Below, piece by piece: positions 12,588 to 23,921 of a stretch of DNA of 64,000 bases. Origin of the DNA: Simmondsia chinensis (taxonomy: Eukaryota; Streptophyta; Magnoliopsida; Caryophyllales; Simmondsiaceae); assembly GCA_018398585.1 (NCBI GenBank), contig JAGTTD010000014.1, positions 16,677,387 through 16,741,386 on the forward strand. Direction: 5' to 3'. The notes under the pieces are model-generated. The model did not search any database. It was not told the origin of the DNA and saw only the letters and a list, made by a program, of their open reading frames with translations. The first letter of the stretch is position 1, and the number at the start of each line of letters is the position of its first letter. Made by a program: the position numbers and the translations under genes.

Positions 12588-12991
12588 AGACGCTCATCTC
12601 TCTCCACTATCTCTATGTGCTATTTTGCTTTTACCTTTTACATTTGCCTTTTACCTTTAACCTCTTGCTCTGCCTACTATGCTTCTATGCCTCTGATTCC
12701 ATGCATACCTGCCTACTTACTTATTGTTTATTTGTTTACTTACTTACGTGCTTACATGCTTATATGCATACATGCTTACTTGTTTAGTATGGTCTCTATA
12801 CTCTACATACTCTACATGCTATTCACATGCTATTCATAATTATTAGTTATAACTATCAACTATCAAATATCAGGTTGGGGTCCTCAAAAATAGTCTCTCA
12901 TCAGGGTCTCACCCTAATGGGGTAAGGCTGTGTACGTCCTACCCCTCCCAGACCTTGCAAAAGCGGGAGCCACTAAGGCGCTAGGATTGTG
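12588..12991 (+). mobile_element. SINE-like retroposon
   Basis: 404 bp between perfect 14-bp direct repeats. The 3' part (12905-12990: ggggtaaggctgtgtacgtc, then ctcccagacc, agcgggagcc) is the well-known 3' region of a widespread group of eudicot tRNA-derived SINEs. It ends ...ggattgtg. The 5' part is T-rich and partly tetranucleotide-like (ttacttatt, gcttacatgc), with no clear A and B boxes, so the unit is longer than a normal SINE and may be chimeric. Confidence 0.7.
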
Positions 12992-13005
12992 AAAGATATC
13001 CACAC
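12992..13005. repeat. 14-bp target duplication, right
   Basis: aaagatatccacac, identical to 12574-12587. Confidence 0.8.
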
Positions 13006-13787
13006 TCTTACAAAGAAACACTCTTGATTGGTTTTCCCGCAAGGGATAAGATCTAAGCAGATCTAAAATATTAAGATCTGGTACTTCCTGAGCCTTGCAA
13101 ACATCTTCCAACCAAGTAGGTGACTCAGCAGCAAAAACTAAACTGTAGATCATCACTTCTTGCTTATTACCTTGAGACCAGTCCCTTGCAGCAATCTCCT
13201 TTCACCCCTTACCAAGCTTGATTGAATCATCTAATACTAGTATCCTTGTAACCCTGTTGCTCTCAGCATCAGGGAAATGCAATTGCCCCATGTGTTTGTG
13301 GTCACCTTCCTTGTTTACTCCAAATACACTTGTATCTCACGAGCTATGGCTGCTCTTGTTTAACTATACCCTAGAACTTCACTGCATCTACTTCTAGTAT
13401 AATTCTTCCTGAAATTTGCATTGCCACCTCCTCTTGCTCTTCTTCTGTATTATTGTTGCTTCAGTACCTAAGATGGTCATGAGTGATTTTGAGTTGCCTT
13501 TACACCCTAAGAAGAATCCGTGTTTGCACTTGTGACACAAGTTTCTGGATGTTTTCAAAGCTTTTGCTTAAGTCTTTGACAAGATTTGTGAATTAAGGCC
13601 CCGAATTAAGTTCTTGATCGTAAGGTCAAATTCATTCATTAAGCTAGGGACAAAATAAGCCTTACTTGATCTAAGATTTCCAACCAACCATCTTGCCCTT
13701 TGGTGTGCAACTCGACTCTCGTGCTTCTTAATAGAAGTACTGCCAAGAAACGAATCAAGATGGCCTATCATATCACCCTGAAGTTGT
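13006..13787 (-). pseudogene. Element B gag and pre-integrase remnants
   Basis: Minus strand. At 13570-13780 a gag tail reads HQRARWLVGNLRSSKAYFVP, then SLMNEFDLTIKNLI, like the end of a retrotransposon-gag domain. After one stop, in the same frame, comes LCHKCKHGFFLGCK (about 13500-13540), a damaged zinc knuckle. At 13006-13160, PTWLEDVCKAQEVPDLNILD resembles the segment just before a gypsy integrase. The protease and RT between them are missing, so B lost most of pol. The right edge is fused to the truncated leader of L2. Confidence 0.55.
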
Positions 13788-13789
13788 AG

Positions 13790-14705
13790 CTCGCGGTTAC
13801 TACTATGCTGAATTGCAATGCCTAGGAATTGCTTTCGGTTGGGATTATAATTGATTGAATTACATTGAACAAAGTATAATTGATCAGTATTTGTTGACGA
13901 CATTCAACATTAAAGCTTATTCATAGTGAATTCAGTAGATTGGATTAAGCATTAGCTGCTGAATGTTAGTGCAGAAGCAAAATATTAGTTGCTGAAGTTA
14001 TGTGCAAAGCATAATTGATCTTGATCAAATATTCATTTGCTCTGTGGAGAAGAAGTCAAGTGATGCTAATTGATCCACATTACACTTGATCATCATCAAA
14101 AGATCAGAAACAAGCTGAATTGAGGTTTAATAATATTGTACAACTCATAAATTGAAGTTGAGGTAACTGTTTCTGAACTACAAGTTCATATTCGATCCGA
14201 ATCTGCTTTTGTTGCTGGTTTGTGATGAAATTGTGTTAATAAGCATAGAAATGGTGTGAATTCATCCGAATCTATGCGTGATTCTTAAGAATTATATGTT
14301 ATTAAGTGGAGAATTGCTTAGGCGAAATTCTGACAACGAACTGAGCACCAAAGGTGTTGAAATCCGACTTCGTTCTTGAAGGTTGTGGTGTATCGTGTGT
14401 TTTAATCATCACTACATACAAGAATTGAACCAATTTCAGATTCTCAGTCCGAATTAATCAAGAAAGCATTACTGTCAGAAATCGCTCAAAGTTAGGGTTT
14501 GTTCGCGAACTCTGCAAGTTAGGGTTTATAATCAGTGCCGATCATTGAACCGATAGTAAGGGTTGGTTTGTGCGTACAAAGGAGTACAACTTCATTACAC
14601 AATCGATTGTTGAAAAGTTGCGAAACAAGTATCACTCTCTGCGATTGTCGAACTCATACTCTACGAACTGAGTGTTCCAGATTGAAGTTGTTGTTCATTG
14701 TCAAT
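13790..14705 (+). other. L2 untranslated leader (truncated)
   Basis: Aligns with the reverse complement of 9962-10880 in L1 (shared gctttcggttggga, ttgatcagta, aagcattag). No conserved ORF. Confidence 0.6.
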
Positions 14706-16576
14706 ATGGATGAGTTGACTGAGCAGTTGATGAAATTAATGCAAGAATGGAGACAATTAAGGCAAGAATGGAGACAAGAATGTGAGGAATTGCGAATTAT
14801 GATTCAGCGTTGTTTAGCTTATCCAAATATCAGTATTGATAGTGTTGATGTTCTTGATGAAAATGAGTTTCCGAAGCAATTGGATAGCGTCAGACAACGT
14901 AAGTTCCATGTTGAGCAGAAAGAGAGAGTGGAATCTGTTGCCGTTGGAGATGAACTAGTGTCCGATAATGCCGAAATTGATGAACACAAGCTTGAAGAAC
15001 CTGAGTTGGAACAAGATGATCCTTATGAAGACTCTATGCCAGAGTTAGAGTATCTTAATGATGTTGAGCCATAATATGGCATGCATCCGGAATGGGAATA
15101 TGATTTTCATGTCAAAGGAATGTTAAAGAAAGCAAAGAGTAGGACAAAGAGGAACCATCTAAATGAAGCGTTGAAAGGTTTTTGGGGTAAAAAGAAGTTG
15201 GCAAAGCCGAAGTTGAAGCGTTTGGTTGTGTTTCAGCTTAGTATGCTTGATGATCAACAAGAACTAACTCAAGATGCTGATCTTACCGATGTATATGCTT
15301 GTATACAAGATTCAGATGGTATACAAGGAGTGGTTGCTATAGAATCCATAATTCCAACTGAAAAACTTGATGTTACTGCTGCAATATCACTGAATACATC
15401 TCCAAATCAGTTAAGTAATACTCTATGGCAAGCTGGAAAGCAGAATCGATGTACCGTCACTGCTGAGCAATCTCATTTAGCTGGGGAAGTTGAGGTTACT
15501 GTGGAAGTAAAAATGGAAGCATCACAAAATGGGTTATGCACTTGGCCACGACATTTTGACACTCGCCATCAGCAATGGCTTTGTGCTAGCAGTAATTTAA
15601 GTGACGCAAAACAAGGTTCACGGAGTGGAGAATTGGTGTGTTCAAATAAACATTCATATGACGAGTTGCCTCCTAATCCGGAAGAAGATTTTCAAGTTTA
15701 TATGAAGCCGAAAAGATTTGATTCTCTGTTGAAAGGATTTAATCAAGCTGCGAGAGTGCATTTCAAGGTCCAACAAAGGAGTAGACTTGTGTCTACACAA
15801 GCAATTGAGCTGTTGGATGTGTATAAATGATGTAATACGCTGAAACAGAATTCTGTGCAGCCTAAAATCAGTGCAACTGGTGCTGTAACTAATTTGTTTG
15901 GAGTTGGAAGTCCCCTTGATCCGGGAAAGAATGAATCACAAGTGCTTGGGGAAGTTAGGCATTCGATGCCGCTGTACGATGTTGATGAATGCGATGTCAG
16001 TACAAACATTGGTGGAAAAATGGTAGAGGTTGTGTGTCATTGCGAAGCTAACGTCAAAGCTAGTTGTGCAGAGAAGAATTAGACATTTTACAAGCTGCAT
16101 AATCCTTGTGACAATGAAGTTTCCATTGTCCCGGAATTGGTGTTGTTTCGGTTCATACAAAAGCACTTACTTGAAGAGATGATAATTGTTGTTAGTGTTT
16201 TGAAGAACTGTGGATCGTTTGAGGAGGTGTTTGGCCTCGGGTATGACCTCACAACTGGTGTGCAAAGCCAAGTAAAGACCAAGTTGATAGCATTGGAAAA
16301 TAAGAACCAACAGCAACCAAAGCTCCCTAATCCGGTGCAGAATCTGAGTGTGTGTGGTGTGATCTATTCTGGGTGTTCCGAATGGTAAAATCATGAGCAT
16401 AAGCTTCAATATCTTCTCAATGTTTGGATGGAAAAGATCAATGCAACTTCAAGGACAATTCTAGCTGAATTTGGAGTGCAAATCAGCAACAAAGTTTGGA
16501 GCAGAACAACTCAGATTTTGATGAAGTTTGAAGCTGTTCAAGAATTCTGTTGGTCTCTTCACTTGCTATATTTGGT
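14706..16576 (+). pseudogene. L-family orphan ORF, L2 copy, first part
   Basis: Function unknown. Starts at ATG 14706 (MDELTEQLMKLMQEWRQLRQ), with an N-terminal coiled coil. An acidic region ends DPYEDSMPELEYLNDVE, then HPEWEYDFHVKGMLKKAKSR and FWGKKKLAKPKLKR (15081-15230), a strongly basic block. Next come ELPPNPEEDFQVYMKPKR (near 15670) and HKLQYLLNVWMEKINATSR (near 16400). The whole 1.87 kb stays in a single frame; only four stops break it (15072, 15828, 16080, 16386). The frame resumes after the LINE at 18297. This frame conservation argues that the protein was under selection before insertion. Confidence 0.75.
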
Positions 16577-16631
16577 CAATTCATCAAATTCGAAATTTTT
16601 TCTCTATTTTTCTTCTCTTTTAAGGGTTCGC

Positions 16632-18056
16632 ATGGCCGAAACACATGAAAGGGTTAGCGAAAATGGTGAATCTTCAACCTTTGTTCGTGGGGGGTGTGTT
16701 AATGGTGAAAGTTTAGATGGGGGCTCGGTTCCTTCTCCTTCCACTACCAACAACCTCTCTTTGTCTTTTGTTCCTCCAATGCATGTTGATGGTAAAGTTG
16801 TTACATCTATCGTGGGGCTTTGTACGCAAACGGCTGTGGAAAAATGGCGTCGGACTTTGGTTGGGCATGTCATTGGCGGTCGTGTGGCTTACTCCCGTTG
16901 TGTAGCTCTAACAAAATTACTATGGGGAGATAAAGGACTTGAATGTGTTATCTCTATAGGTGATACATATTTCTTTCGTTTCAACACTCGTGAGGCATCT
17001 GAGAGAGTACAACGAGATGGACCTTGGCATCGCAATGGCTACAGTCTCGACCTCGAGCATTGGACTCATCACTTTAGACCCAAGCGTGACCTTCCTTCCA
17101 CGCCTATTTGGGTTGGACTCCATGGCTTGCATCCGTCAACGTGGACAAAGGGGGCACTCAGTGCCATAGTTACTGGTGTCGGTACTCCTCTCTACATGGA
17201 CAAGTCAACTTTTGAGGGTACTAGGATTAGCTATGCAAGGGTCTGTGTTCAACTCGATGCCAAAGTTCCGCCGGTCAACAATTTGTTCGTTGATCATGGA
17301 AGCAATGAGTTTTTTCCTATAGGGGTCAAGTATGAGGCTCTCCCTAAACATTGTCAAACTTGTCATGTTTTTGGTGACACATGCCAAGACACTGTTGTAC
17401 CTGCCCGGTTCTCTGGAAATCCGGTTGCACCAACCGGGAAAAAGCGGAGGAATAAAAATCGCTGACGGAGGACGGTGGCCGGCGATTCTACTGCAACTGG
17501 GGGTCCCTCTTCTACCGGGGGTCCCTCTTCTACCAGGCCTATGGGCCCAGTCTCATCTGGGCCTAGCACGGTTGCGGGGGCCTTTAGTTCCCCAACCCGG
17601 CTGGGATCCCCTCAACCGCAAGGGCCCACCCATGGCTGGGGCCTGCAGGTCTATACCGAGCCCAGTTGGGGCTCGGTTTCCACTGTTCAGTCTGGGCACC
17701 TGCCTCGGACCGATGATCGTTGGGGCCTCTCGGATTTCTGGTTAGATTCTGATTCATCTCTTCATGAGGTGGATGCTAGGGTTCCAACTAAAATTATTGA
17801 CGCTCGTGATAGACTGGTTGGGCTTGAGGAGCCTGACTTATGTGGCACGAATGCGGAAGCCAGTCTTCCAAGTACCTGTGCCGTTAGTTCCAGTGACCGA
17901 GGCACGTCTTCTGACTCTATAGGCACTGCTACTTCTGTTCAGCCTACAGAAATTCTAGTAATTCAGCCTCAGATTGATTGTCGTGTGACTAGAGCGGCTT
18001 CGAAGAAGCGGTCTCAAGTAAACAACAAGAAATCGAAGGGCAAGAAGAAATCCTGA
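16632..18056 (+). pseudogene. LINE ORF1 (DUF4283 / zinc knuckle) with one in-frame stop
   Basis: Begins MAETHERVSENGESS. A DUF4283-like RNA-binding region follows (LVGHVIGGRVAY, TYFFRFNTREASERVQRDGP, then PIWVGLHGLHPSTW and YARVCVQLDA). The zinc knuckle CQTCHVFGDTC (about 17350-17385) has lost its His and is shortened. A Ser/Thr/Pro/Gly-rich linker leads to a Lys-rich C-terminus (KSKGKKKS) that could serve as a nuclear signal. The frame is open for 474 codons except for TGA at 17463-17465. ORF1 proteins of plant L1 elements coat the LINE RNA. This copy has no ORF2 partner here. Confidence 0.85.
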
Positions 18057-18277
18057 TTTTCTTTGGCGCTTGTTTCGTGTTGATGCATTGATGTTCTCTT
18101 TGTTTCCCTTGTTTAGAGGATCGTACTTTGGTGTTTCTTTCGATGTACTTTTGTGTTTCCTCCTTGTTTGCTGTTTAGCTTTCTTTTTTGAATTGTATTG
18201 TAGGCTTCGGCCGTGCTTGGGGTATGCCCCACGTACTCATGTACGACTCTTTTTTGATATATTACAACTGACTTATC

Positions 18278-18296
18278 AAAAAAAAAAAAACAAAAA
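18278..18296 (+). other. LINE poly(A) tail
   Basis: An A-rich run interrupted by one C that marks the 3' end of the LINE copy and fixes its orientation. Confidence 0.8.
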
Positions 18297-19330
18297 AGGG
18301 TTGACCAGGGAGCTGAGCTTGATCATTTGAGGTCTATTTGGTGGTTGAATGAGCTTTGGATCCAGGAAAGTCTCGAGAACAGGCTGGAAGTTGTGAGCTG
18401 CAGCATTGGACGTGTCGTCTGGAATGTTTTGGGTGTTCATGTTATGACATTGTGCACTTGGCATTCAACAAAGGTTTATGAGCTCCTAATTTGTGTGTTC
18501 TATGCAAGAGTTTGGGAAGAAATGGCTGAAATTTTGAGATCTTACAAGTTTACTCTCAAGATTCCATCAAAGGAAGTTTTGGAGGATGCAGAACACTCTT
18601 GGAGAATTTCTTCACTGTCAGTAGTGAATCGGCTATTTAGATGGAGTTTGGTTGGTGCTATTATGTCTTTTGGAAGCTGTAATAACTTGTCCACATCAAT
18701 GAGCCTCCATTTGAACAAGAAACAAGCTGAAATCTATCAATATGAGTTGCATCGGCTTAGCACAGCTGAATTTCTGGGTTCTGCAACAAATTATGTGCAA
18801 TTGGAAAGCAATCAAGAATTTGTTGAGCATGTTATGAGTTGGTTTAGTATGTGGATGTGTGAGCAATACAAATTTTGGATAAGATCCAAGATGAAAGATG
18901 GGCAGTTGCACTCTTCTTGGATTTCAATGTGTTTGGTTGCCATGATCAAGATTTGGGGTTGTGTCAGCTGCAATGGGAAATGCCTACAAGCAGATTTTGA
19001 TGTTGGGTTCTTTTGGTTTGAGTTTGGAAGGCCTCCCGAGGTGTTAAAGGACTTCAAATGCAATTTTGTGTGGTTAATGACATCCAAAATCTGTTGTGCA
19101 GCATTCTACAAGCTGAAATTCAGAAGTTCTGATGCGTAGGGTGATTCACAGCAGCAGGATAGGGTTTTGAGCTGTGTTAACTGCATTATGAGGAGCTGTG
19201 TGTGTTGTTGACGTTTGGCTTGATCAGGGAAGACCTCCTGAATTATGGTACCAAGATAAACAACATACAATGTGCTGCTGACAATTCAGGTTGAACTGCT
19301 TTAGTCATTTGCATCTAGATGCTAATTTTA
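18297..19330 (+). pseudogene. L-family orphan ORF, L2 copy, second part
   Basis: Continues the frame of 14706-16576. An open stretch runs to TAG at 19137. It contains SLENRLEVVSCSIGRVVWN, then LCTWHSTKVYELLICVFYAR and VWEEMAEILRSYKFTLKI, then CEQYKFWIRSKMKDGQLHSS, and FFWFEFGRPPEVLKDF (near 19010-19060). About 70 bases past the stop, another frame gives VWLDQGRPPELWYQDK (near 19215), a second copy of the same motif. The block is rich in Trp, Phe and Cys and has no membrane-helix pattern I trust. Homologous blocks occur in L1, L4 and L5. Function unknown. Confidence 0.7.
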
Positions 19331-19437
19331 GCAAGGGATACATCACTTCAGCTAATTTTTCATGAGCAATTAGAGTTCTTCATTATAACAACTCTCTTCT
19401 ATGCTTGAGGACAAGAATGTTTTCAAGGGGAAGGGAA

Positions 19438-19763
19438 TGTTATGATCTGAGAATCCGAGGCATGAACTCGTGGTGGCTGTGATGTTGTTCTGCTGCTATG
19501 CTGCTGCTGTTAGCAAGTCTGTCCTGCATGGGTGGCTATCTTGCGGCCATGTGACTATCATTTGGTGTAGGAAAGTTGTATTAGTTTGTTGATATTGTAT
19601 CTAGATTGAGTCTTGATGTAATTAGTGGCATAAGTCTCATGTAAGTCATGTAATAAGTGAGCTTAAGTGTGGACTTGCTTAGGAGGTCAATGGCAGATCA
19701 AGGTTGGCGGCTAGTTAGTTAGTTGATGGTTGAGTTGGTTAGCTCTTTGGTCCACATGCATTG
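19438..19763 (+). repeat. L2 3' LTR, part 1
   Basis: Begins TGTTATGATCTGAGAATCCG right after the polypurine tract. Interrupted by L3 at CATTG; the rest is 23922-24161. Confidence 0.8.
19759..19763. repeat. L3 target duplication CATTG, left
   Basis: CATTG left of L3, identical to 23922-23926 on its right. Confidence 0.85.
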
Positions 19764-20199
19764 TGTTAAGATTCAAGGATTTCTCTTGAATCTTAATCTA
19801 GGTTGGGATAGAGAGAGTATGAGATGAGAAAGAATATAGAGTTTAGATGAGAGAAGGAAGGGAAAGGAGATGAGAAAGTAGAGAGGATATCAAAGATATC
19901 AATTCATTCATCAAAAGTTTTTAGATTACAAGCCTAAGCCTTACTATTTATACTACTTACATGATATGATCTATTACCTTGCATCTAACCCATGCTCTAA
20001 CCACCAACCACCCACTAAGCTGCCACTATTGACCGGCATTGACCACCTAAGCTCTAGACTTCACTTATTACACGACTTCACCAAAGCTTACGCTGCTAAT
20101 TACAATATCAACTAGCTATTACAACTCAATAGGCTCGATTCCATGCCTTATTACATTTATACTTTATTTCATATGCCCCCTATTATGAGAATCATAACA
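19764..20199 (-). repeat. L3 3' LTR
   Basis: 436 bp, TGTTAAGATTC...AATCATAACA. Contains gatgagaaag-type purine blocks and the sequence ttgaccggcattgacc shared with the L2 and L4 LTRs. Confidence 0.9.
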
Positions 20200-20761
20200 A
20201 TACTCCCCCCTTTAAAAGATTCTTGTTCCCAAGAATCAAGAAGAAAGTTGGAGCTTGAAGAACCAATGCCACAACAGGAAACATGAGCTAAACATGAAGC
20301 AAAATTGGATGTAGACCTGTAGCTACAGAAATGCAGCAGCATCCTGCAGATCAGTAATAGATGTTGATGGTTTACTGATCACTTGAACACTAGCAACTTT
20401 GGTTTTCATTTCTGAACCTTGAAATCACTTCTTGTTGTAAAGGAAAAAATTAAAGTTGATGGTGATGAACTTCAAGCTGGAATTGCAACTGAATGAACTT
20501 CTGAAATTGCATCTGAAGGATTCCATGTTGATGCATAGTGTGAAGTAATTTCAGAAATGAGCTGCTTCTGATCTCTGCCACGATGCCTTGCATCTGATTT
20601 GGAGTAAACTTAGGGTGGTCTACTCAAGTCAAACCAAATCAACCACAATCTGAGTCTAATCATCCCACATACTGGCCTCATGTTGCAGCTCATACATCCA
20701 CGCATAACTCTACTGCAAGAACGTACTGATGACCATGAGAACAGCAGCTGCCACCCAACAC
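20200..20761 (-). other. L3 3' internal region
   Basis: Between polypurine tract and ORF end. A minus frame near 20610-20700 gives LWLIWFDLSRPP, a degraded copy of the WFEFGRPP motif at the end of the L2 ORF. The region is therefore a shortened, shifted C-terminus plus 3' leader. Confidence 0.5.
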
Positions 20762-22447
20762 TCACAGCTTCCATCCCAAATTTGTAATACTGGAATGCCT
20801 TTTTACACAGCTCGAGCACTCTTCTGCTATTAGATGGCCTAAGATGCACACATTAGTAGCTTGAGTCACATGTTCCAATTGTCTCAACTTCTTAAAGCCT
20901 TGAACTTCTTCACCGGGTTTAGGAGGAGGTTTGACATTCATGTTTTCACTTAGATAAATCAAAACTCCCCTTGAAAAAGGAAATAAATCATCCTGATCTC
21001 GCCGATCGGCATGCGGACAGTGCATAACAGCTTCTGGAATTGGATCTCCAATCACTTCTTCGACATCCAAGGCTATATTGCTGATTTCTACTCTGATTTT
21101 AGCTAGGGTTTTCCTCAACCTTGCATTGATCTTCTCCATCCAAACATTCAGCAAATATTGGATCTTATGCACATGATTTTTCCATTCTGAACCATAACAG
21201 ATCACCCAAAACACACTCGAATTCTGCACCAGATCAGGACCATTCTGTTGCAGTTTATCCCAATCTTCAAGCGTTATCACCTTTATCATTTTTCCACCAA
21301 TGCGTGTGCTGACATTGCAGGGACTTCCAATACCAAATATATCAGTTAAAGCACCAATTGTACAGACTTTTGGCTGCACAGATTTCTGTTTCAGTATATT
21401 ACGACATTTATACACATCTAACAACTCCATTGCTTGTTCAAACACATTACTTCGCCTTTGTTGAACCTTAAAACGTACTTGTGCAGCTTGATTAATTCTT
21501 TTCAGCAGAGAATCACCCCTTTTTGGCTTCATATAAACTTGAAAATCTTCTCCTGGATCAGGAGGCAAGTCATCATATGAGTGTATAAGATGCCATGGAG
21601 AAGTGTTTAACAAGTTTGGTGGTGCTTTCATTGTCACTTCAGCAGTAACACCAAGTTTTTCAGATGGAATCACAGGTTCTGCTACAACTAATCCCTGTAT
21701 TCCTGCATACATATCGGTAAGAGCAGCATCATGAGTTAATTTCGGTTGATCATCAAGCATACTAGGCTGAACCACAACCTCACGCTTCAACTTTGGTTTT
21801 GTCAACTTCTTTTTACCCCCAAAATCTTTCAACGCTTCACTTAGATGATTTCTCTTTGCCTTACTTTTTGCTTCCTTTAACATTCCTTGGACAAGGAAAT
21901 CGTATTCCCCTTCCCCTTCCGGAATCATGTCATACTGCGCCTCATCATCAGCAAGAGACTCTAACTCTAGCAATGAGTCTTCATAAGGATTATCTCGTTC
22001 ATCCTCAGGTTCAACCAACTCGTGTTCATCAATTTTTGCATTACCTTGGTCCAATTCTTCTGCAACTGCATTAAGTGGCTCCACATTGTGCACTTCAGCT
22101 ATTGTGATTTTATCAGCCTCACAATACACCTGATGATTCGATTCTTCAAAAGGCCTCACTAGTTGAACAACATGAGAGTTTGGCCTTCCAAATTGTTCTC
22201 GAATCTCAGCCAATTTCACTTCAAGTTCCTCCCTACTCTGATCCCAACGCTTGTTAATCCTATCCTTCAATTTTTGTGATTGAAAAATGACCTGATCAGA
22301 TCACTCCATTACAATCGGCTGAGCTTGCTATTCAATCTTCACGTTGTTTTGCTGGTTCATTTGCTGTATCCATTCAGCATTAGATTTCTTAAGTTGATCA
22401 AACATTGTCTTCAGCCAATCCGGAATTGCTGCACCACTACCATACAT
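20762..22447 (-). CDS. L-family orphan ORF, L3 copy
   Basis: Function unknown. The frame starts at ATG 22447 (MYGSGAAIPDWLKTMFDQLK), has two early stops (near 22330 and 22300), then runs open for 502 codons to 20762. Regions in order: a coiled coil (KRWDQSREELEVKLAEIREQ), an acidic segment (DNPYEDSLLELESLADDEAQ), the basic block KEAKSKAKRNHLSEALKDFG-GKKKLTKPKLKREVV, DDLPPDPGEDFQVYMKPKR with a QAAQVRFKVQQRR stretch, IGGKMIKVITLEDWDKLQQN, and HKIQYLLNVWMEKINARLRK. Last is KPPPKPGEEVQGFKKLR, a second PPxPGE unit. No gag, pol or known zinc-knuckle motif. L2 (14706-16576) is its closest relative here. Confidence 0.65.
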
Positions 22448-23471
22448 AATTGCTCTTAATCTTCACACTATGAATTGATCTGAATGATTTTCGAATTAAC
22501 CGCAGCACCAATTGTTAAGATCGACAATTATCTGGATTTCAAGGTTAGGTTTAAGAATCACCTCAGATTCCAACCCCACTGACGAACTTCGAAAAGAGGA
22601 AATTCAAGCAAACCCTAACCGCAATGTTAGTTGAGTAATTCGACTTATACTTCTGAATTAAGCTCGGCTCTAGCTCGCAATCAAGTCCTCAACACAATAC
22701 CTAAAGCGAACTTCACGAACGAAATCAGATTTCAAGAATTTTTGTTTCTCCTTTCCACTATCAGATTTTCGCCTATGTTGTCAGAGTTTCGCCTAAGCAA
22801 ATCGTGACTCGATAACATAAAATTCTTAAGAATCAACGTAGAATCTGACAAATTCCCACCCCTTCTAAGCTTATCAACACAATTTCATCACAATTTAGCA
22901 AGAAAAGAAGATTTGAATCGAGTTTGAACTTGCAGCTCAGAAACAGTCACCTCAACTTCAATTTCTGAGTTGTAGAATCTGATTAAGCCTCAATTCAGCT
23001 TGCTTCTAATCTTTTGATGATGATCAAGTGCAATGTGGATCAATTAGCTCACTTGTAACTTCTTCGCAACCGATCACATGAGCGACTGATCAAGAAAAGT
23101 TAGCTCAGCACCAACTTCAGCAGCTCAAACTTGCTTCAGCACTCAACTTCTGCAGCAAATTGCTTGATCGATTCTTTTGAATTTCAATCTGAATCAGCTT
23201 GATGTTGAATACACTCAACAATACTGATCAATTGAACTTTGTTCAATGTAGTATGATCACTTCAATTCCCAACAGAAAGCAACTTCCTAGGCCTTGCTGA
23301 AAACTAGTGCAGTAACCGCCAATAGCCACTTCCAATTTCAGATTTGAATTCTGATCACAAAATCTGAATTAAATCAGTGAGACAATTGTTCTTATTGATT
23401 AATTGCAGTACAATTAATCGTATTTTGTAATTTCTTTCCGGATATGAGCTTGATTTGGAAGCCAAAACAAT
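22448..23471 (-). other. L3 untranslated leader
   Basis: About 1 kb between primer site and ORF, similar to the other L leaders (cgatcaca, agctcagc, ttgatc motifs). No conserved ORF. Confidence 0.6.
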
Positions 23472-23483
23472 GCTCTGATACCA
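23472..23483 (-). other. L3 primer-binding site
   Basis: gctctgatacca, exact match to the initiator-Met-tRNA primer site on the minus strand. Confidence 0.9.
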
Positions 23484-23485
23484 AT

Positions 23486-23921
23486 TATTAAGATTCAAGG
23501 ATTTCTCTTGAATCTTAACCTAGGTTGGGATAGAAAGAGTATGAGATGAGAAAGAATATAGAGTTTAGATGAGAGAAAGAAGGGAACGGAGATGAGAAAG
23601 TAGAAAGGATATCAAAGATATCAATTCATTCATCAAAAGTTTTTAGATTACAAGCCTAAGCCTTACTATTTATACTACTTACATGATATGATCTATTACA
23701 TTGCATCTAACTCATGCTCTAACCACCAACCACCCACTAAGCCGCCACTATTGACCGGCATTGACCACCTAAGCTCTAGACTTCTCTTATTACATGACTT
23801 CACCGAAGCTTAAGCTACTAATTGCAATATCAACTAGCTATTACAACTCAATAGGCTCGATTCCATGCCTTATTACATTTGTACTTTATTTCATATGCCC
23901 CCTATTATGAGAATCATAACA
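23486..23921 (-). repeat. L3 5' LTR
   Basis: 436 bp. The terminal TG is changed to TA (TATTAAG); the other end is CATAACA. About 16 differences from 19764-20199. Confidence 0.9.

Larger units (their letters stand above)
16577..18296 (+). mobile_element. L1-type LINE, ORF1-only copy
   Basis: A non-LTR retrotransposon fragment in L2, same strand. It has a pyrimidine-rich 5' leader, ORF1 (16632-18056), a 220-bp 3' UTR and an A-rich tail (18278-18296). ORF2 with endonuclease and RT is absent, so this is an internally deleted copy. The left edge is approximate and no clear target duplication was found. It disrupts the orphan ORF of L2. Confidence 0.8.
19764..23921 (-). mobile_element. L-family element L3 (youngest, best preserved)
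   Basis: 4,158 bp with two 436-bp LTRs (19764-20199, 23486-23921), a perfect primer site (23472-23483), a polypurine tract (minus CTTTTAAAGGGGGGAGTAT, 20200-20218) and exact CATTG duplications. I counted about 16 differences between the LTRs (about 96% identity). It inserted into the 3' LTR of L2. It holds the longest open L-family ORF but lacks most of the C-terminal block seen in L2. Confidence 0.9.

Noticed and set aside
12615..12839. Plus-strand reading frame with a hydrophobic, Tyr/Leu-rich product
   Set aside because: It lies in the T-rich part of the SINE-like unit with tetranucleotide-like repeats, so the membrane-like look is a composition artefact.
13568..13903. 111-codon minus frame taken as one gene
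   Set aside because: Its first third is antisense of the L2 leader; only the remainder is gag of B. It is a fusion across the B/L2 junction.
16088..16409. Minus-strand frames opposite the L2 ORF
   Set aside because: Shadows of the plus-strand orphan ORF.
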